From Carposina sasakii (Eukaryota > Arthropoda > Insecta > Lepidoptera > Carposinidae), in contig CP053175.1 of NCBI GenBank assembly GCA_014607495.2, positions 620,001-684,000 of the forward strand: a stretch of DNA of 64,000 bases. The letters are read 5' to 3'. Position 1 is the stretch's first letter. Each line of letters opens with the position of its first letter. The notes under the pieces are model-generated. The model searched no databases and was not told the origin of the DNA. It worked only from the letters and a program-made list of their open reading frames with translations. The translations under genes were made by a program, and so were the position numbers. Below, piece by piece: positions 45,945 through 56,798 of this stretch.

Positions 45945-46135
45945 AAATTTATTATAAATTTATTAATAAAGAAATGGAAAAAATTCCTCACCCGGGTGGG
46001 AATCGAACCCACGACCTCTGCATTCCGTGCCAGCGCTCTTACCACTGAGCCACCGGGTCAATTACTCGGATGACGAATTTTACCATCTCTTTTTGAAATT
46101 ACATTATTGGCAACGTTATTTTTTATTTTATATAA
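45945..46135 (-). mobile_element. SINE-T copy with part of the linker
   Basis: tRNA-like part 45989-46059, followed by linker sequence (TGACGAATTTTACCATCTC) shared with the 52.6 kb array, truncated near 46120. Confidence 0.8.
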
Positions 46136-46397
46136 AATTTATTATATTGTATTGTAAACTTAAGAAAGATGTATTACGTTACGTTAGTCCAGGGGGTGAT
46201 TTAATTCCATAATAAAACAAACTAACCTCATTTATTTGAAGAAAAACCCGACTACGTAAAAACAAAAGACGACGTAATAGCCCACGTATTAAAATGAAAC
46301 GCATTTTTGGTGCAAATAAGCCTTGGTGTAAACGAGCCTTGGTGAAAATGAGCCTGAATCTAAATGAGCTTAGGTGCACACATACATAACTATACAC

Positions 46398-46725
46398 ACA
46401 GCTGTGTTCCTGATGAAAAGCCAGAACTGAAGGATCATAAAGGAGATCCAACGGTCACGTTTTGTAGCGGGAACAGTGGGGTAAGCACGAACCTTTTTAC
46501 GCGGCGTAACGCTAGCGACTCGCTAGCAAAGTCTATGTGATTTGACAGTTGGACGATAGCGTTACGGACTATCAAGAGGTTCGTACTTACCCCTCTGGTG
46601 AGAATCATCAGTGACAAGTTGTTAGCTAGCTTATCGTCTGAGAAAATGCCCGAGTTCTTTAGTCGACTCTTATGACATGCACAGAAGAAGATGCAGCTGA
46701 TGTATACCAGTGAACATCCGACAGA
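46398..46725 (-). repeat. DR-C copy split by hairpin-G
   Basis: 46398-46473 and 46598-46725 flank the MITE. Confidence 0.75.
46474..46597. mobile_element. Hairpin-G MITE copy 2
   Basis: The ends are CAGTGGGGTAAGCACGAACC and (complement) CAGAGGGGTAAGTACGAACC. Inner arms contain CGTAACGCTAGCGACTCG and GATAGCGTTACGGACTATC. The CAGNG start suggests an hAT-type MITE, but no clean 8-bp duplication is visible. It is inserted in a minus-strand DR-C copy. Confidence 0.75.
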
Positions 46726-47016
46726 CTTTTCCTAAATGTAATGAAAAAAATCCTCTCTGTATAAAATCAGAACAAACGTAAGTATATTAAAAACCCATTG
46801 GCCTATCGAAAGTAATGAAAATGGGCCGACAAGCCCTTTTTTAATGAAATTGGTTGTTCATTAATCATTTTGCTACGTAATTTATCGAGTTAGCTGCAAT
46901 TATTGAAAATGTAGAACAAAATTGCGACGAACCGGTAGTCATATGAAAGTTTTTTTTTATCAAACGCCTGATTGATCTTTGTTAGATTTAGCTAAGAGAT
47001 ATTTTGTATGGAATTA

Positions 47017-47347
47017 TACAGGATGTTTTTTTGTGGCCACCTTTAACGAAGGGTACGTACTCTTTACATCAAATAAAGTAAGTTTATGCCAAAAAAAATG
47101 CTGGGAAAAATTTCTTGATCTAGCGAAATTTATAGTGTCTAGTGTTTATGTTAGTTTTTTTATAGACACATTTTTATTTTTCGTGAAAAAATTCCTGCTA
47201 GATATTTTGCAGAAAAACGCATTCTCCATTTACTATCTGGAAAAATAAACATGTGATTTCGGGTCTCAAATTTTGTGGATAGGTTCTCTACAGTGGGCTG
47301 TTCATATAGCTTTTCGCTTAACATACCCTTTTTGTTACACCCTGTAT
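47017..47347 (+). mobile_element. TIR-E/TIR-D chimera
   Basis: The 5' half is TIR-E (TACAGGATGTTTTTTTGTGG to GCAGAAAAACGCA, 47017-47221). From about 47222 the sequence is the right half of TIR-D, ending TTGTTACACCCTGTA at 47347. Confidence 0.75.
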
Positions 47348-47579
47348 ATAGGTACTTTAACTTCGTTTTGTCCCGGAAAAATATAATTTTCCATTCATCA
47401 TTTACTAGTTAGGAACTTATACAGATTTTTGTAACAAAATTGTTTATGCTTATAAGCAAAAAGCATTGGCCCACTTAGGATATATTAAAAAAGGACTCGA
47501 AATCTTACTTACTTACGTATAGGTATGTGTATGGTAATAAAAAATAAAATAATTATTTTTGCTCTATCTAAGTAGCAAT

Positions 47580-47770
47580 CGGCCCCCTGATTACGTAAAA
47601 GCAATAGCAAAGCCGAAGAAAAGCGATAGCACAAATTGTACAATATTCGCCTTGAAATGTCAAAGTTACTTTGAAATTCGTTTTACGTAATACGAATTTG
47701 ACAAGCAATCAGCGATTTTTGTACTTTTTCGCTATCGCTTTGCCTTTGCTAGTTAGGTAATAAGGGGCCG
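47580..47770. mobile_element. Imperfect palindromic MITE
   Basis: The ends are CGGCCCCCTGATTACGTAAA and the complement of CGGCCCCTTATTACCTAA. Inner arms with GCGATAGC also pair. A partial relative lies at 11098-11190. Confidence 0.65.
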
Positions 47771-48039
47771 TTTGTTTACAGGTGATGCTAGTAGGTACTT
47801 ACCTACCTACCCACATATCTACCCACATATTTCAAAGATTTGTAAACTAGTGTAAGGAGATGTACCTATGACCTAATTTAGATATCAAATGAACCCTCAA
47901 CTCCTCTCAAAGTCAACCCTAAAATAATATTTCATTCCTATTTTATAATGCACACTTACACGAAAATTCTATAAGAAATATTGAAAAATACTTTAGTGGG
48001 TCCCTTATTTAGACAAACTGCAGATTAAAAACCTGTTCA

Positions 48040-48102
48040 TTTTATTAACAGATTTCACATAAATTTCACATAAATTAATTTATGTGAAATCTGTTAATAA
48101 AA
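48040..48102. repeat. 26-bp perfect hairpin
   Basis: The arms 48040-48065 and 48077-48102 are exact complements (TTTTATTAACAGATTTCACA at the left). The 11-bp loop repeats part of the left arm, which suggests a foldback slip during replication. Confidence 0.8.
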
Positions 48103-48527
48103 AGTCATGGCAAATTTTAGTAAGTAATAAAAAGTTCTTATTATATTTATATTACTTGGTACATACATAAAGTAGGTAGCTACTAAGTTTATGGTAGTTT
48201 TGTAAACTTTATTATTTTTGTTTTAAAACATTTCTTTATTCAAACCAAACTTCATGTGTACACCTATATAAATAGGTAAGTAATTAAAATATGTGTGTAC
48301 AAACCTCAATATAGAAAATCCGTAGTAAAAAATCACAATCCCACAAACAAAACACTTTTACTAAATGGAAGTCCACAAGAAGACTGTCAAAATTATTCTC
48401 ACATTTTTGCTATAATATCTCTATTAATCTCGGATCAAACGTCGTCATTTCAATTTGATTTTGAACACGCAAAATATAACTGACAACCTGTCAGCCATTA
48501 CTGTTTTGGCGCGCAAACACATCTCAC

Positions 48528-48876
48528 TTGACACTTGCGCGTTTTTTAATTAGAACGTATCCTAGCCGGCATCACGCAAGGCGAAATTTATGTTTTCGAT
48601 TAAGAAATAACGTTTTCACTTGCCCCGTGAAAAACAGTCACACTAACCACTCGAAGGTTATATTTTTTGTCCGCCATTTTAACAAAAATTTGCACAGCGA
48701 AAATCACTCCAAATTCAAATTTGCGGATTGCAAAAAGCGTTTCATTGAACAGCAGGACTTTTTTCACAAACTTTTCTTAATTTTAAATGTTTTTGGCGAA
48801 AGAATATTGTTTATTTTTGTTTTGCGTTTCAGTAACTAGGCTACCACTCGCCTTGTAAGGCTCTTTGCATACTACT
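48528..48876 (-). promoter_or_regulatory. Candidate promoter and non-coding first exon, minus strand
   Basis: This repeat-free, comparatively CpG-rich block reads on the minus strand like an insect 5' leader. An initiator-like GGTCAGTAGT places a possible start near 48876. It is followed by A-rich leader sequence and several GTGAA/AAGTG motifs, with a possible donor CAA|GTGAGA after 48528. It could supply the missing non-coding exon for the gene whose first coding exon begins with an acceptor at 32295, about 16 kb away. There is no TATA box or convincing DPE. An ATGGCGGAC start in it runs only about 20 codons. Confidence 0.3.
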
Positions 48877-49257
48877 GACCGTTATGTGAAGAAATGGGGT
48901 GGTGCAGGGTGGCCGAGAGGCGCCGTTAATCACATGGGGTGGAATAATTTTGTTTTTTAATTATTGCAGTGTGCGTTCAAAAAGGCGATTGTGGCACAGC
49001 TTTATTTCGGGACTGTATTGAGGTTAAGGTGTCTTCGAAATTTGACATGGAATGGGGACGTGGTTTTTTTTGGAACGGAAGTTGGGGTTTAGGAATGTTT
49101 TTCTGCTACTTATGTATGGATGGAGTGCGATAAATCATATAATTAACAATGTCAGGTTAAAACTGTTTAATTTTATCAGCTACCTCTAAGGTTATTACGT
49201 ATTTAGCGATAGAAATTATTGTACAAGCGTTGATCTAGGCTTCTATGTATTTACCTA
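48877..49257. other. Possible upstream promoter flank
   Basis: GGGTGGCCGAGAGGCGCCG (48908-48926) is the only GC-rich patch. It would be upstream of the minus-strand candidate start near 48876. Confidence 0.3.
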
Positions 49258-49465
49258 TACATACAAATGCTTTGTCCTGAATGATTGATGGATCAACGCA
49301 CACCCTAAACCGCTGATCTTACAGACATGTAATTTGGAGGGTGTGCTCTTTATATGAAGTAGGCATCCTATAAGAAACCATTTCCCAAATTTCCCATGGG
49401 AACGATCAGGAATAACATGAAAAGTAGGTGCAGGTACGCAGGTGAAGTCGTGGGCATGTTCTTGT
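49258..49465 (+). mobile_element. Helitron-related fragment, third subfamily
   Basis: Body ATGCTTTGTCCTGAATGATT to GTGTGCTCTTTATATGAAG, then a decayed terminus (AGGTGAAGTCGTGGGC). Related pieces lie at 27110-27260 and 9957-10050. Confidence 0.5.
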
Positions 49466-49664
49466 CGCTTATGAAATTCGTATTACGTAATCATCAATAG
49501 AGAGTTCGTCCTGAACTATTTATTCTGATGCTTATAAATGTTATTTACCTGTCAAGTTGTGTCAAAAAACTCTGTAGCTAGTTTTTCATAAAAGAGTAAC
49601 AAACATGCAAATATCACATATTCACAAACTTTCACATAGTAATAATATGTGTTGTCTGCAGAGT

Positions 49665-49868
49665 AGAATAGCATCGTCAGAGACGATTAAGGGTTTCCGA
49701 GAGGAGGGCATCAGCTCCTCCCGTGTTGACGACATAGTCCGAAAACCACTCTGCGGTCACCAACCCGCCCGCCCAGCGTGGTGACTTTGGACAAAAACCC
49801 TTCTACGGCAGTAGCTTTGGCGTGCCCTGGGGAAGGCCTACGTCCAGCACTGGACCGCAGTTCGTAGA
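49665..49868 (+). mobile_element. LINE 3' end, diverged
   Basis: GATTAAGGGTTTCCGAGAGG to GGCCTACGTCCAGCACTGGA. Confidence 0.7.
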
Positions 49869-50309
49869 ATTAAACATGGAAGTCATATTTTTACTTGATG
49901 CCGTGCTATGGCCTACTGAATTTGATTCTCATTTTTCACACAATCAGCAAGATTAGATAACTGTGATTCACTATAACGCCCTTAAAACTGCAGGTAAAAA
50001 ACTTCTTTATACCTCACGATTTTGGTCTCCCAGGTGATGGGCTAGCAACTTGTCACTGATGCTAAACATGGATATGGACTATGGATAAGGCTCTCCTATG
50101 CTAAACATGACAGTTGGATCTCTCGGGTTTATTCAAACCAACTTATCACTATAAGAGATTTCCTCCAGCCTACCAAACAAAAAGTGACACAAAAAACGTA
50201 ACAAAAAGGGTGTCAAACGCACAAACAAACTAAACGAAAAACCTATTTTTTTGGACACATATACCTACTTAAATAAAATATATGATAAATTCAGTAGTAT
50301 ATATATATA

Positions 50310-50653
50310 TACAGGATGATTTTTGGTCGTCAACGTTCCCGAAAACTACGGAATCTCCTCATCATCACGATCATTTTTCTCCATTACCAGGGAAGTGTCT
50401 GGTTTCCAAAATATTAGGGTCCAAAGTTGAGTAAATAGACTGCGTTTTTCTGCATAAATGCACATAGACGCGCGTAGCAGGATTTTTTTACGAAAAATAA
50501 TTAATATCTGTCTATAAAAAAACTAACATAAACATAGACACTATAAATTTCGCACATCAAGGATTTTTTTTCCCAGCATTTTTTTTGGCGACTTTATTTC
50601 ATGTATAGAATACATACCCTTCGTTAAAGGTGACCACAAAAAAACATCCTGTA
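50310..50653 (-). mobile_element. TIR-E element, tandem copy 1 of 3
   Basis: Complete; the right end GTGACCACAAAAAAACATCC shows the normal gene-free terminus. Confidence 0.82.
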
Positions 50654-50657
50654 TATA

Positions 50658-50987
50658 TACAGGGTGATTTTTGGTCGTCAACGTTCCCGAAAACTACGGC
50701 ATGGAAGCATACCTGGGAAGTGTCTGGTTTCCAAAATATTAGGGTCCAAAGTTGAGTAAATAGACTGCGGCATAAATGCACATAGACGCGCTAGCAGGAT
50801 TTTTTCACGAAAAATAATTTATCTGTCTATAAAAAAACTAACATAAACACTAGACACTATAAATTTCGCACGACCAAGGAATTTAAAAAAATTTTTCAAA
50901 AAAAAATTTTTTTTTCCCAGCATTTTTTTTGGCATAAACTTACTTTACATGTATAGAGTACGTACCCTTCGTTAAAGGTGGTGTATA
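50658..50987 (-). mobile_element. TIR-E element, tandem copy 2 of 3
   Basis: Starts TACAGGGTGATTTTTGGTCG four bases after copy 1. It lacks the CTCCTCATCATCACG block, and its right end is truncated at GTTAAAGGTGGTG. Confidence 0.82.
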
Positions 50988-51358
50988 CATTTTTGGTCGT
51001 CAACGTTCCCGAAAACTACGGAATCTCCTCATCATCACGATCATTTTTCTTCAAAGCATACCTGGGAAGTGTCTGGTTTCCAAAAATTAGGGTCCAAAGT
51101 TGAGTAAATAGACTGCGTTTTTCTGCATAAATGCACATAGACGCGCGTAGCAGGATTTTTTCACGAAAAATAATTAATATCTCTCTATAAAAAAACTAAC
51201 ATAAACACTAGACACTATAAATTTCGCACGATCAAGGAATTTAAAATTTTCAAAAAAAAAAATTTTTTTTCCCAGCATTTTTTTGGCATAAACTTACTTT
51301 ATTTCATGTATAGAATACGTACCCTTCGTTAAAGGTGGCCACAAAAAAACATCCTGTA
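50988..51358 (-). mobile_element. TIR-E element, tandem copy 3 of 3
   Basis: Left end truncated (begins TTTTTGGTCGTCAACG), right end normal, followed by a TA run (51355-51382). Confidence 0.82.
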
Positions 51359-51382
51359 TATATATATATATATATATATATT

Positions 51383-51764
51383 TTTGTTTAGTTTATCCCG
51401 AAGGAAAGGCAAGGGGAACTAAGCCCATACAGCCAAGGTATATTTATAGCAGAAATTTACAAGGGCGAGCTTATCTTCTCCAGAGATTTCTCCCTGAAAA
51501 ACAAGGAAAAGTGACAAGCAAACAAACTACCTGCAATTTACCTTACAACTAATCAATAATCTAAACAAATTACATATAATATCGAATCGTAATCGTGTAG
51601 TGTAAACATACCATCGATATTGTAACATTAAAGTAATTGTTTTCGCCTATCCGAGACCGCTCCCATCGGAAAATTAATATCGTGTAACCTTGTAGGTTGG
51701 GAAATGGTCTAGATTTCTATCTAGCTAGATCAATGGCTGAGTTTCAGATTAGCCTAATTTACAT
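51383..51764. other. Non-coding stretch, nothing recognised
   Basis: Unique AT-rich sequence between the TIR-E trio and a DR-C fragment. Confidence 0.45.
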
Positions 51765-51837
51765 ACACACGGCTACTCCCAAAATGGGGTATTGGAAACT
51801 GCAGGATCATAAAGGACACCCATAGCCTATAGGGATA

Positions 51838-51956
51838 ATTAATACTGACCCTGCCCGCCGCGCCATAGGTCTTGGGTTCGAACCCGAGGTGCAAACATTA
51901 ATACGATGATGTTTGTATCCGAGTCATGGGATGTTTTTAAACTTATCTATGTATTA
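51838..51956 (+). mobile_element. SINE-S copy interrupted by a TIR-F element
   Basis: The tRNA-like head and body to CTTATCTATGTATTA are present; the rest is missing where TIR-F copy 3 begins at 51957. Confidence 0.8.
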
Positions 51957-52410
51957 TACAGGGTGTTTGTGACAGCCAGGGAAATATTGACATGGTGACT
52001 TCGCAGTTTCGCAGGAAAATTCCAAAATTTTCCGTAATTTTTTTTATTTTTTCAGGAAAAAAATTGTTTTGTTCGTTTAAGTAGGCCTTAAATAATGACT
52101 TAAAAACAAAATTTTAACCTATGGATGATTTTCAAAAAAAAAATTGTCTCCAAAAAGTTCAATTAACTGATCAACCCCAAAAGAGAGTCATACTCATAAG
52201 TGATCCAAAAAAACAGCAAAGTATCACACAATAACCAATAAGCCCATTTAACTAGTCACAGGATCGCCCGATACAATCGGCGCGGAAAGCAAACATTGCG
52301 TATAATCAAATAAAAAAATAATTTCCTGCGAGTAATAACACTATCGTATAACTCAAAATAATACTTGTTTAGTATCTCAGTATTTGGCTGGCTGTCACAC
52401 ACATCCTGTA
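51957..52410 (+). mobile_element. TIR-F element, 454 bp, TA duplication
   Basis: Ends TACAGGGTGTTTGTGACAGC and TGGCTGTCACACACATCCTG-TA with TA on both sides. The interior ACACAATAACCAATAAGCCC and GGATCGCCCGATACAATCGG is shared with the 56.4 kb copy. No ORF. Inserted in a SINE-S copy. Confidence 0.85.
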
Positions 52411-52412
52411 TA

Positions 52413-52555
52413 CTAGTGGATGCCCGCGACTCCGTCCGAGTGGACTACCGAATATATCGGACCTGTCACAATATATTTCTGAAAACTGCATCCGTTTCTG
52501 AGATTAGCATGCACAAACATCGATTCGTTACAATTTTATTATATGTATAGATATA
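52413..52555 (-). mobile_element. Helitron-like copy, internally deleted
   Basis: Both ends are recognisable but only about 143 bp remain. The CTAG end lies directly after TIR-F copy 3, sharing its flanking TA. Confidence 0.7.
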
Positions 52556-52586
52556 GATGATATAGAATAGATAGATATATAGATAG

Positions 52587-53380
52587 AAGATATTATAAAA
52601 TTATTAATAAAGAAATGGAAAAAATTCCTCACCCGGGTGGGAATCGAACCCACGACCTCTGCATTCCGCGTGCCAGCGCTCTCACCACTGAGCCACCGGG
52701 TCCATTACTCGGATGACCAATTTTACCATCTCTTTTCTAAATTACATATTGGCAACGTTATTTTTCATCCCGATAGCTATACACTAGCCAAATCTCGGCA
52801 AACAAAGCTGAATCCCTCAGCACAATGCTTAAAGATGAAACGATCAACCATATTCTAACGGATTATATTAATGGAGAAGTGTTTTTATAAATTTATCTTA
52901 GTCAAGATATTATATATTATAAAGTTATTAATAAAGAAATGGAAAAAAATCCTCACCCGGGTGGGAATCGAACCCACGACCTCTGCATTCCGCGTGCCAG
53001 CGCTCTCACCACTGAGCCACCGGGTCCATTACTCGGATGACCAATTTTACCATCTCTTTTATAAATTACATATTGGCAACGTTATTTTTCATCCCGATAG
53101 CTATACACTAGCCAAATCTCGGCAAACAAAGCTGAATCCCTCAGCACAATGCTTAAAGATGAAACGATCAACCATATCCTAACGGATTATATTAATGGAG
53201 AAGTGTTTTTATAAATTTATCTTAGTCAAGATATTATATATTATAAAATTATTAATAAAGAAATGGAAAAAATTCCTCACCCGGGTGGGAATCAAACCCA
53301 CGACCTCTGCATTCCGCGTGCCAGCGCTCTCACCACTGAGCCACCGGGTCAATTACTCGGATGACGAATTTTACCATATA
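52587..53380 (-). repeat. 324-bp tandem array containing three SINE-T heads
   Basis: The landmark CCTCACCCGGGTGGGAATC occurs at 52627, 52951 and 53275, an exact 324-bp period. Each unit has a tRNA-like part (52630-52702, 52954-53026, 53278-53350) with A box and B box (GGTTCGATTCCCAC), then about 210 bp of shared linker (TCATCCCGATAGCTATACAC). The third unit is cut short. Units one and two differ at only a few bases. The ORFs here (VVGSIPTR/GIEPTTSAF-like) are tRNA-read artefacts. Confidence 0.9.
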
Positions 53381-53407
53381 GAATTTAGATAGGATGTATA
53401 GATATAG

Positions 53408-53485
53408 ATACCGTTTCTTAGTAATCACGACACAAGCCCTTAGGGATCTTAGTGTGGGACTGGATAATGTGTTCTGTAGCTTGTG
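53408..53485 (+). mobile_element. SINE-S 3' fragment
   Basis: Only the ATCACGACACAAGCCCTTAG to GGATAATGTGTT tail is present. Confidence 0.7.
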
Positions 53486-53489
53486 AATA

Positions 53490-53640
53490 GCCACTTTCAG
53501 CATAGCGGAGCTTATAAATGTCCAGTGACATGCTAGCTAAGCTCATCGCCTGAGAGAACGCTCGAGTTCCTTAGTCGACTCCTACGAAATGCACGGAAGG
53601 AGATGCAGCTGATGTTTTCTAGTAAAACCCGCATCAACAC
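53490..53640 (-). repeat. DR-C half copy
   Basis: TTCAGCATAGCGGAGC to AACCCGCATCAACACAGG. Confidence 0.7.
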
Positions 53641-54006
53641 AGGTGAATATACACAGGGTGAATATACTGACACTATTTTTGTCCTATTTTCTGCGACACT
53701 CAGTTTTTAGGTATATTTAAGGTTACCTCAATCACGCACGTCGGAACTACAAATTTGACATTTTCTTTTTATTGCATAGAAGGATCTAAAATATCAATAT
53801 CTATGACCTCTAAAAGTTTCAACCCTCAAAAAGGGCTTTTTCTTATATTTTCAAGACGAAAAAAGTAGGATGTTGTCATACCGTCCAGTGAATATTGTAG
53901 GTTAGTATGTTAAGACTGTTCCTGGGGATCAGGCGCGTCTTTCATCAGTCAATGTGCCACTTCACACTGTATTTTAGAAATATACTGGACGTAAAACATA
54001 GTAGTA

Positions 54007-54402
54007 TGGCACGGAATGCAGAGATCGTGGGTTCGATTCCCACCCGGGTGAGGAATTTTTTCCATTTCTTTATTAATAATTTTATAATATATCATATCTT
54101 GACTAAGATAAAAACACTTCTCCATAATATAATCCGTTAGGATATGGTTGATCGTTTCATCATTAAACATTGTGCTGAGGGATTCAGCTTTGTTTGTCAA
54201 GATTTGGCTAGTGTATAGCTATCGGGATGAAAAATAACGTTGCCAATATGTAATTTAGAAAAGAGATGGTAAAATTCGTCATACGAGTAATTGACCCGGT
54301 GGCTCAGTGGTAAGAGCGCTGGCACGGAATGCAGAGGTCGTGGGTTCGATTCCCACCCGGGTGAGGAATTTTTTCCATTTCTTTATTAATAATTTTATAG
54401 TA
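54007..54402 (+). repeat. Inverted copy of the 324-bp SINE-T unit
   Basis: Opposite in orientation to the array 630 bp away: a partial tRNA-like part (54007-54051), the linker, then a full tRNA-like part (54293-54363) and the ATTAATAATTTTAT tail. It could pair with the array to form a large stem. Confidence 0.88.
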
Positions 54403-54770
54403 GTATGTGCCAGATCCCACAATGTTAATCGAATTTCATATTTTTTTGTGTCGGATCTACCACAACCTACATTATTATTTGCTCGCGGACAACAGACAAC
54501 TGTCGGATATTGTACTACCGACATTATTTCTACATTGACGCCTAATAATGTAGTATGCGATATTTTTCACACTTTCCATGCACTTCCTAATTATTATTCC
54601 ACTTTTTTAACTTACAATATCATACAGTATTCAAAACTATTTCACAATACCAAATTTCGTAGCGATGCGAGGTATTATGCCGATATTATTCACGTTTTAA
54701 ACTTTAAACGGCCGTCCTGTAAAATGCCGTTTTTTCACATCCGACATTGTTAATAGCTGCAGTCGATAGA
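54403..54770 (+). other. Open 115-codon stretch downstream of SINE-T, probably non-coding
   Basis: A frame that begins in the tRNA-like SINE (MVRALARNAEVVGSIPTR) stays open to 54753. The SINE part is an artefact. The remaining residues show no recognisable motif, and GTCGGAT/ATCCGAC-type inverted motifs near both ends hint at another degraded mobile element. Confidence 0.2.
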
Positions 54771-55173
54771 CCTCCACTCATTTTCGACACTGCAACTCGT
54801 GTAAACCAGGGTCAACAGAAAGGCCAGATAATTACATAAATCCCAGTTAATGTCGAAAAAATATTAATTTCCCAAGGAGGGTTGGCATCGGGCAGGCCAT
54901 ATAAAAATATCTAAATACTCGTATCCACAAATAAACGGGATGAGCAGAAGGAGATTGAAAATAAAAAACTATTTTTGTAATTATAAATTGAAATTTATTT
55001 ATCATATCACTAGTAATAACGAATATAATGACATAAACAATATTCACAAATGTACAGTACCTACTTAATAATGACCAAAACAAAAGAAAATAACGAAAGG
55101 TATTTAAGAAAGTATTTATATGCCACCATGATGTTGTAAACATTTGAATTTATAATTGGATTTATATAGGGAA
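54771..55173. other. Non-coding stretch, nothing recognised
   Basis: AT-rich; minus frame 54847-55143 is Phe/Tyr/Ile-rich without motifs. Confidence 0.45.
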
Positions 55174-55472
55174 CTAGTGGACGCCCGCGACTCCGTCCGC
55201 GTGGACTACAGAACAAACAAAATGTCGAAATTGCGACGGATAATAAGAAATGGGACCTGGCACAATATATTCGTGAAAACTGCATCGAAATCGGTTCACC
55301 CGTTTCTGAGATTAGCGTGCACAAACGCACTGACAAACAGGTAAACCGACAAAAATTTCAAAAATCATTGTTTTGGGTACTATTGCGTTGATAAAGGTCT
55401 CCTATAATATTTTTTCTCATATATCTTCGATGTACAGACAGCGATCTGTTACATTTTTGTTATATGTATAGA
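55174..55472 (-). mobile_element. Helitron-like copy, near full length
   Basis: ACTAGTGGACGCCCGCGAC on the left, ATATGTATAGAAGAT on the right. Confidence 0.75.
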
Positions 55473-55856
55473 AGATAAATTTTTATCATTTTCATAAACC
55501 ATGTTTAAAATAATTACAGAAATATTCTTACTATTTCATGGTGACAAACAAATACGGCGTTTATAAAAGACTGTAATTGAAATGTCAATAATTTACATAA
55601 ATAGATATTACATAGAATTACTAAAGTACAGACTCCCTATCTCTTGTCTCTGTCACTCGTACATAAATATAATGCCACCTCGCTCGTACTCGTAACTTAT
55701 CTCCGCGCGACAGAGACAACTAATCTTTACGCTGATGACAGAGATGAATAGTCATTGAACGGAATTCATCGTAATTCTCGTCCGTACTTTAAAAGAAGCT
55801 AACGGAATTTCCTTTACTTATGTGATGTTATGATATACAAGTAAGGTTGGCAAGGT

Positions 55857-56042
55857 CGGTGGTGCCGGCAGAGTAGAATTCGTACCACCCCATGTCTGCC
55901 CGTGGGTATCGTACGAGGCCGGTCACCAACCCGCCTGCCCAGCGTGGTGACTATGGGCAAATACCCCCCATGGCAGTCTTGTGGCGTGCCCTGGGGGAGG
56001 CCTACGTCCAGCAGTGGACTGCAATAGGCTGATGATGATGAT
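55857..56042 (+). mobile_element. LINE 3' end with internal deletion
   Basis: The GTGCCGGCAGAGTAGAATTC start jumps from GTACGAGGC straight to CGGTCACCAACCCGCC, then a normal end. Confidence 0.72.
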
Positions 56043-56355
56043 TGCACATGGACAGATCTGATATTGATATAGACTCCCCTCTTTTTTTGTCGGGAGATAA
56101 AAAGAAAAAAAAAACACTGTACACTCTACAAAATTCTCAATAATGCGACTATAATAAGTACCCTAAGATAAAGTAATATTTACAAATTGAAATTATAATT
56201 AAAATTAAATAATCATTGAAATAAAGATCTAAAATGCGGAAAGTAATCTCGATTTTGAATTTTATTGTATTGATAACTATACAGATGAAACAAAATGTAA
56301 TAACAATTTATTCAGAGCTAATAAAATAAAAAATAAACTTATGGAAATAGATACA

Positions 56356-56798
56356 TACAGGGTGTTTGTGACAGCCAGGCAAATATTGATACCACGATTC
56401 TGAGGCGGAAAACACTGAAAATTTTCGCAGAATTCCAAAAAATTTTGACCTTTTTTATATATTTACAGGAAAACATAGTTTAGTTCGTTTAATTAAGCCT
56501 TAGATAATGACTTAAAAATAAAATTTAAACAAAAAAAGGTTGCCCTCAAAAAAGTTCAAATAAGTGATAAACCCTAATGGAAAGTCACAAGTGATCCAAA
56601 AAACAGCAGTATACAATAACCAATAAGCCCATTTAATTAGTCACAGGATCGCCCGATACAATTGGCGCGAAGAGCAAAGATTACTGATAATCAAATCAAA
56701 AATACATTTCTTGCGAGTAATAACACTCTCGTATAACTCAACACAATGGTTCTTGTTCAGCATTTCAGTATTTGCCTGGCTGTCACCCACACCCTGTA
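56356..56798 (+). mobile_element. TIR-F element, 443 bp
   Basis: Complete ends (TACAGGGTGTTTGTGACAGC, GTCACCCACACCCTGTA); close to the 51.9 kb copy throughout. Confidence 0.85.

Noticed and set aside
45842..46045. Frames containing VVGSIPTR or GIEPTTSAFRVPAL (also at 52637, 52871, 53195, 53907, 54279, 54307)
   Set aside because: Classic artefacts of translating tRNA-like SINE sequence in two directions.
54293..54363. A functional tRNA gene
   Set aside because: D and T arms look tRNA-like and the B box is intact, but the anticodon arm does not pair and near-identical copies share a SINE tail and target duplications.
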